This document shows, piece after piece, positions 58,888-64,000 of a stretch of 64,000 nt of DNA. How positions within the stretch are numbered: the first letter of the stretch is position 1; the number at the start of each line of letters is the position of its first letter. The notes below the pieces were generated by a model. It saw only the letters and a program-made list of their open reading frames with translations, was not told the DNA's origin and ran no database searches. Made by a program: the position numbers and the translations under genes. Source of the DNA: Morella rubra (lineage: Eukaryota; Streptophyta; Magnoliopsida; Fagales; Myricaceae); NCBI GenBank assembly GCA_003952965.2, contig RXIC02000119.1, positions 1-64,000 on the forward strand, given 5' to 3'.

Positions 58888-61800
58888 CTACCTTCCTGAC
58901 ATGAGATTAACAAGAGCTTGATTTTCATAAAAGGCGCGGACATCCCAATCCTCAGTTGTGGATGAAAGTGTCATCAGGGCGACCACGATACCTCTCATAC
59001 TTGGACGTAGCTGCGGATTATCTTGCGTGCATGCCTTGGCAAGCATTCCCACCTGCAACCAGACTCCCATAGCTTCACCAAAATTGAAATCATAAAACAG
59101 AACATTAAAAAGGCTTTTGTATAAGTTGTTTCACCTTCAGGACTGAGTCAAGTGGGTAGTCGTCTCCTAGCCGAGGGTCAACTAGCTTGCGTAGGTCCTC
59201 TCCAGGATTAGGCTCATTAAGAACATCATCAAACTGTTGAAACACAGAAATATATTACATATATGTTCGAGGTTGATTTCCGAGACAAAATTTACAGGCT
59301 ATACCAGACAAAAGGAAGCCCAACAAAAGCTTCATATCAAGCTCTCAGGACGGACAAAAAGGGGTTGAGGGGTGGGGAGGTCTGAATTAGAAGAATGGAA
59401 AGAAGACTTACTAGACCAACAAGGCCTTTAGATTCGACAGAGGAACCACTTGGCCTGACGACAGCTTCCTTGGCAGAAATAAGTTCATAAAGGACAACCC
59501 CAAAAGCATATACATCTACTTTGGGAGTAACTTCTCCGTACTGAGCGTATCTGCACACAAAATGTGAAGTTTAATCCAAGTTTATACAGACGCAGACATA
59601 CACAGCTTTTCCTCCCATTTTAGGAAGGGGTCCAGGTGTCAGTGAATACTGAGTAGCGAACCCATTATAGTCACTCCAAGGAGGACATCCCTGGATGGAA
59701 AGATAAGACATCACAAGCAGTGCAGGATACAATATTCCAACCAGAAGAAAAATTGCATTCCTCAGGCATCTAAAACCCTGACCACACTTACTCACAAAAG
59801 AAGGGCCTCCCAAAGTTCCTGAAGGTAGCTGCCAGGTGCCATTAACCATCGGTGAGATTTAACAAATCAGAAGGCCCAGCCAACCTCTTAGATATGTATA
59901 AGGATGGAAAATTAATCAATTGCCATAATTATGAATTCTCAGTCATTAATTTACAGACTGGGTGAAAACTGCTACAAGCATCTACATACTGATCATTGGA
60001 CTCATACATCTCCATCCTAACAGCTTCCGCAAGCCAAAACACCCCAAATTTATCTCTCATTGCTAAATTTGCTGCTACAACCAAAAGTCAACTTACTCGG
60101 GTGGCATGTATCCAAAAGTTCCCACAAGACGTGTGGGGAGCGATGAACCTCCAACTTCAGTCAGTTTTGCTAATCCAAAATCTGCAACCTGCACTGCAAA
60201 CATTTTCAGTATGACAACACGAAAAAGCTCTTGAGATCTATAACAACAAGAGAGGTACAAATTCAACCTTTGCATGCAAGTTATTGTCGATCAATATATT
60301 GGCTGATTTAATATCACGATGGATATAGACAGGAACAGTATGCTCATGGATGTATTCAAGACCTCTGGCTGAATCAAGGGCAATTTGCACCCTAGCAGAC
60401 CATGGTAACGGGTCCCTGCCTGGAAATGTGTCAACACAGTTATGACGATTTATCTAAGCACTACATTGCTTATAAAGATCCTCACCATGTACACATGATC
60501 TCACCTGCTGAGCCACGCAAATGTTGGCTTAAGTTGCCATTCTCAATAAATTCGTAAACTAGGAAAAGAGACTCCCCAATGCAATATCCAATCAAGCGCA
60601 CCTGCCATGTTGGGTAGTAAGTGATATGTATTGTATTGAAAATGGAAAAAAATCACAGCTGGAAAATCCATCTATGCAACAGAAGAAAAAACTTCCGTGT
60701 GACTTGTATGACGCGTGACACGTAATACATACACAACTGAGTCATCACAAATCATCCAGGGGAGAATTAGCATCATTATAAGTTATTGAGATACTGTAAC
60801 TCAAAAACCACCATTACACACAAGTATAACAGGTTCCATCTGCTATCATCTTGATTCTTGCGGCAGACTACATTTCTTGCGAAGGTAACTTGGATCTTTT
60901 TTAAGGTACACATATAAACCTCTGGTACCTAGGCAATTAGGGTCATACTGGTAGTCTTTATGTTGATGCTGCATCTATAAGAGCTTCAATTTTACATTGC
61001 ACATTGTCATTCTGAGGATGATCTTTAGGGTTGAATAGCATTGATGATGGGTTAAACGGGAAAAGCCGACCCTTGAGGGATATATAAAGTTTGCCAGTTT
61101 AGGGTGTGTATCTACCAAGTATAGGCTCATCTCTCCAGCACATAAACAGCAATAGACATTATAAGAACCTTTCTTACTTATGTGAGCAACTCTCCAAAGA
61201 ATACGAGTGATGAAATCTGAAGTAATATTTACTTCAGAAAAATATAAAGGGATATAGCATATAATTCAGTCCTTTTAAGCAATAATGACATTGTTGTTGA
61301 GAAAGAAAGTACATTACCAGGTTCAAGTGGTGAACACGTGTTAAAACATTCAATTCAGCGAGAAATTCTCTGGATGCTTGCGTATCCATCTTCTTGATTG
61401 CAGCTTTCTGCACAGGTAGTAATGGGAGGCAGTTAGGAAAGAGAAAACTGGTACAAACAAATAAATTAAGATGCCCTGGTCAAAAGCTGGTGTGCTTGCA
61501 TAGTCATACATTTGGACATTAACAAATGCAACGTGCAACATTGAAGATACGAATGTTGGTGAATGTGCACTTCATCTTTTACCTGTGCAGAGGCTAAAGT
61601 AATGGGCAAGCTGTTCATCCATTTTTCCAATTCACTCAGTAGATTAAGCTCTCATTCACTTCCACTTCCCCAGAGTGGGTGCTGAACCCCACTCAACTAA
61701 ACGCATACAACCGGATGGAGTCGACTTTACAGATTTTACATTTTACCATTAATGTTGAATGTCCGTACTTAGGATGTTTGTTGGGGGGGGGGGGGGGGGG

Positions 61801-63390
61801 GGGTTACTTCTTTATATATGCTTTGCTTTAATAAGTCTGTTCTCAGTAATGTCTCTGTAGCAGATTAAAAATAAAAGTGTTCATCATCCTCAGACTAAAA
61901 GGATGGCCACAGTTTTCCTATTTGAAAATAATCCCAAGAAGGTATCCTGAAACGCAGCAAATTTGACATGTCGGGAAAGTAGGGTATTATTTCAATAAAC
62001 CTGCATGACTATAGCTCTCGACAAAGAAAATCTAACAAGTGTAAAGAAAAGTGCATAACGTGCAAGTCTTCCATGGATGTCTAATTTGAATGGCACCTAT
62101 GATTAATGAAAATATATATGCTACATACCTCGCCTCTCAGCTCTGCATAATAAACAGACCCAAAACCACCTTCCCCAATCTTATTAGCCAGACTGAAGTT
62201 ATCAGTGGCTGTCGCCAGTTCTTCATATGAGAACTCCACTGATTTGTCAACTGTTATGCCAGCAAGAACTGAGGCTGAACCATCAGCAGGACCAGTTGAT
62301 TGCATGTCCATGCCGAAGGTACTTCCAGGGCCTAGATCAGGATAGAGGCAAATGAGATCAACAAAAAAATGTAAAGAAATTGCAGGGGTTATTACATCAA
62401 CCACTATGATTCCTTATAAGCAGTTCAAAGCATTCAGTGTCACTGCTCAGATTGGAGGTTATTTTCGGAGATTATCTTCACAAAACAAGTATGGATCGGC
62501 TTAGTTGAAGTAGTAGGAATCTCAAGTAGCAAACCTCGATACAAAAACGATAATCACATTCCTCGAAAGTGTAACACATGTCAGCAACTTCTAACAAACT
62601 CATTACCCAACCAAAAAAAGGGAAGAATATCGACAAAGAAATATGGAACCTTTACCTACCGTAAATTCTTATTGGGTGCCGGGGGAGGGGGGGGGGGGGG
62701 GGGGGAAATTAAGGTTGACAGTAAGCATAAGACCTTTACCTATCTCTATGGATTGTGACTTCAGATCACCAAATAACATTGTCAGTTCATTTAGTTGAGA
62801 CTTCTAGCACTTACGCTAAAGACATAAATTATTTCTAAAGACACTTTTTCAGACCTGAAGATCCAGGAAGCTCTCATTCATTGACAGACATTGGAAAGCA
62901 AAAGAGGGTGGGAAGGTGCACAAAGAATATATACCACGACCATTCTGAGCAGATATATCCTCAGATGCTGTTAAGAGAAACTGCGCCTCCTTTGCCTTCT
63001 TCTTTCTGTAACATCCAAGATATATACTAGCTGCAATTACTAGCACAGCAGCTACTCCTCCAATAGCTATTCCAGCAATAACTCCTCCTGCTAATCCTGC
63101 TTATAGTTGAGCAAATATTAAGCTTACTACCACATTCTTTCCCCTCAATTGTCTCATACGTGTCTCCAAGTATCAGAGTAAACATAATCATTGTAAAACC
63201 AACAGTGGAAGGAGGCCAAACCGCTTGAGCTGCAAAAGGGAGAAAACCAAAACAAAATGAAATCTATACATAAAAGAAAACCTACCACATGTTTTAAGAA
63301 GAAACAAACGTGCATCTTAATTTCATTCAGTACAAAGATCAATTTTGTAGACCTACCTTGATGCGAGAGGCGGATAAGTGCCATTTTGAT
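58888..63390 (-). CDS. CERK1: LysM receptor-like kinase, CERK1/LYK type (5' end off window)
   Basis: Exons (minus): 63390-63357, 63229-63222 (8 nt), 63096-62935, 62331-62129, 61407-61318, 60601-60505, 60419-60268, 60188-60097, 59550-59412, 59233-59135, 59052-58888. All GT-AG, phases consistent, 413 codons. Order: juxtamembrane NGTYPPLAS, membrane span ([20 protein letters not shown]), [16 protein letters not shown], then a complete RD kinase: [14 protein letters not shown] lysine, [25 protein letters not shown], ending LVNLMSGR. The kinase closely follows CERK1/NFR1 proteins, which sense chitin or lipochitin oligosaccharides at the plasma membrane. The LysM ectodomain exon must lie beyond 64000, so chitin versus Nod-factor type is undecided. 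Intact as far as seen. 58561-58887 is probably 3' UTR; 63391-64000 is intron. Confidence 0.9.
61783..61803. repeat. G21 homopolymer in a receptor-kinase intron
   Basis: Uninterrupted run of 21 G on the plus strand, hence C on the transcribed sense strand, in the intron between 61408 and 62128. Confidence 0.95.
62681..62705. repeat. Second poly-G tract in the next intron
   Basis: Five G, one A, then about 19 G on the plus strand, in the intron between 62332 and 62934, about 0.9 kb from the first tract. Confidence 0.95.
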
Positions 63391-64000
63391 CTGCGAATCA
63401 AAAGAAAAGAAAAAAGATGATGGATAATCAAACTCATAGCCCCCAGAGACTATATTGAAAGGAAAAAGGTATACTCATGATGCTTAAAATCCAATGAATT
63501 AGATGTAAAAATATGATGTACTTTATCTGACCTGTTTTTTGTTTTTGTTTTCACTTTTTTCTTTTCTTTCTTTATTTTTTTTTTTTTTGTGTGGGTTGGG
63601 AAGGGAGGGAATGTATATTTCTCATTCCTGAACACTGTTAATATTACATTTTTCAAGCTGACAACTTCTTCAAACAACCAATTCTAGTGCGCCCTGTGAT
63701 TAAAATAAGATAGAGATTATATGAGATCAGCATCATGTACTCATTACTATTAGGTGCAAGATTACTGATCATACACATCTCTTATATCAACAACGTATTT
63801 CTCTTGGCATTGATGACTCAATGTCATCATACATGCACAAACCACAAGCATACAATATTTTTTTATTTGGAAAACCCACCATAGAAAACCATGGTTTTTA
63901 GTCTAGTACAAAAAGATACCACTACTGGTAGAAACGAGGACAAGACTCACAGAACTCCCACACTCACTTATAGAATAGCTCCACCTATGAGATATATATT

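Overview
This is nuclear DNA of a flowering plant, most likely a woody eudicot. The evidence is AT-rich intergenic DNA, GT-AG introns, plant-specific protein families (GH3 exo-beta-glucanase, ankyrin-PGG membrane protein, RNase III-like protein, LysM receptor kinase) and plant-type transposons. The species cannot be named from the sequence. There is one assembly gap (53310-53360).

Four host genes can be modelled exon by exon with consistent phases. (1) 21541-25063 (+): secreted glycoside hydrolase family 3 beta-D-glucan exohydrolase, 9 coding exons, 628 aa. (2) 45204-48845 (+): ankyrin-repeat/PGG membrane protein, 7 exons, 674 aa. (3) 54490-56474 (-): RNase III plus dsRNA-binding protein, 3 exons, 292 aa. 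(4) 58888-63390 (-): transmembrane and kinase part of a CERK1/LYK-type LysM receptor kinase; its ectodomain exon lies beyond the right edge.

The rest is layered mobile DNA. 1-17.3 kb is a mosaic of duplicated non-coding blocks (R, X, Y) invaded by a Copia fossil (4280-9444, with an uninterrupted copy of its target at about 14.3-14.8 kb), non-autonomous hAT elements with 8-bp target duplications (9870-10473 and 11762-12379), a decayed LINE split by an LTR, and a tRNA-derived SINE with a perfect 16-bp duplication (16941-17052). 25.48-36.90 kb is an L1-type LINE with a 17-bp duplication, split by a 7.4-kb Mutator-like element (28781-36168; 9-bp duplication). 37.02-38.31 kb is a solo Copia LTR. 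38.58-43.61 kb is an Ac-like hAT element with a decayed transposase, sitting on the boundary of a tandem repeat. 51.38-53.31 kb is the 5' part of another Copia element, cut by the gap.

The most interesting item is inside the MULE. Besides a decayed mudrA-type transposase it carries a convergent, apparently intact three-exon gene (34186-35550, -) for a 122-aa protein with a GRF-type zinc finger, a charged helix and a hydrophobic C-terminus. This is the position that mudrB occupies in maize MuDR. All assignments are from reading the sequence; no database search was run.
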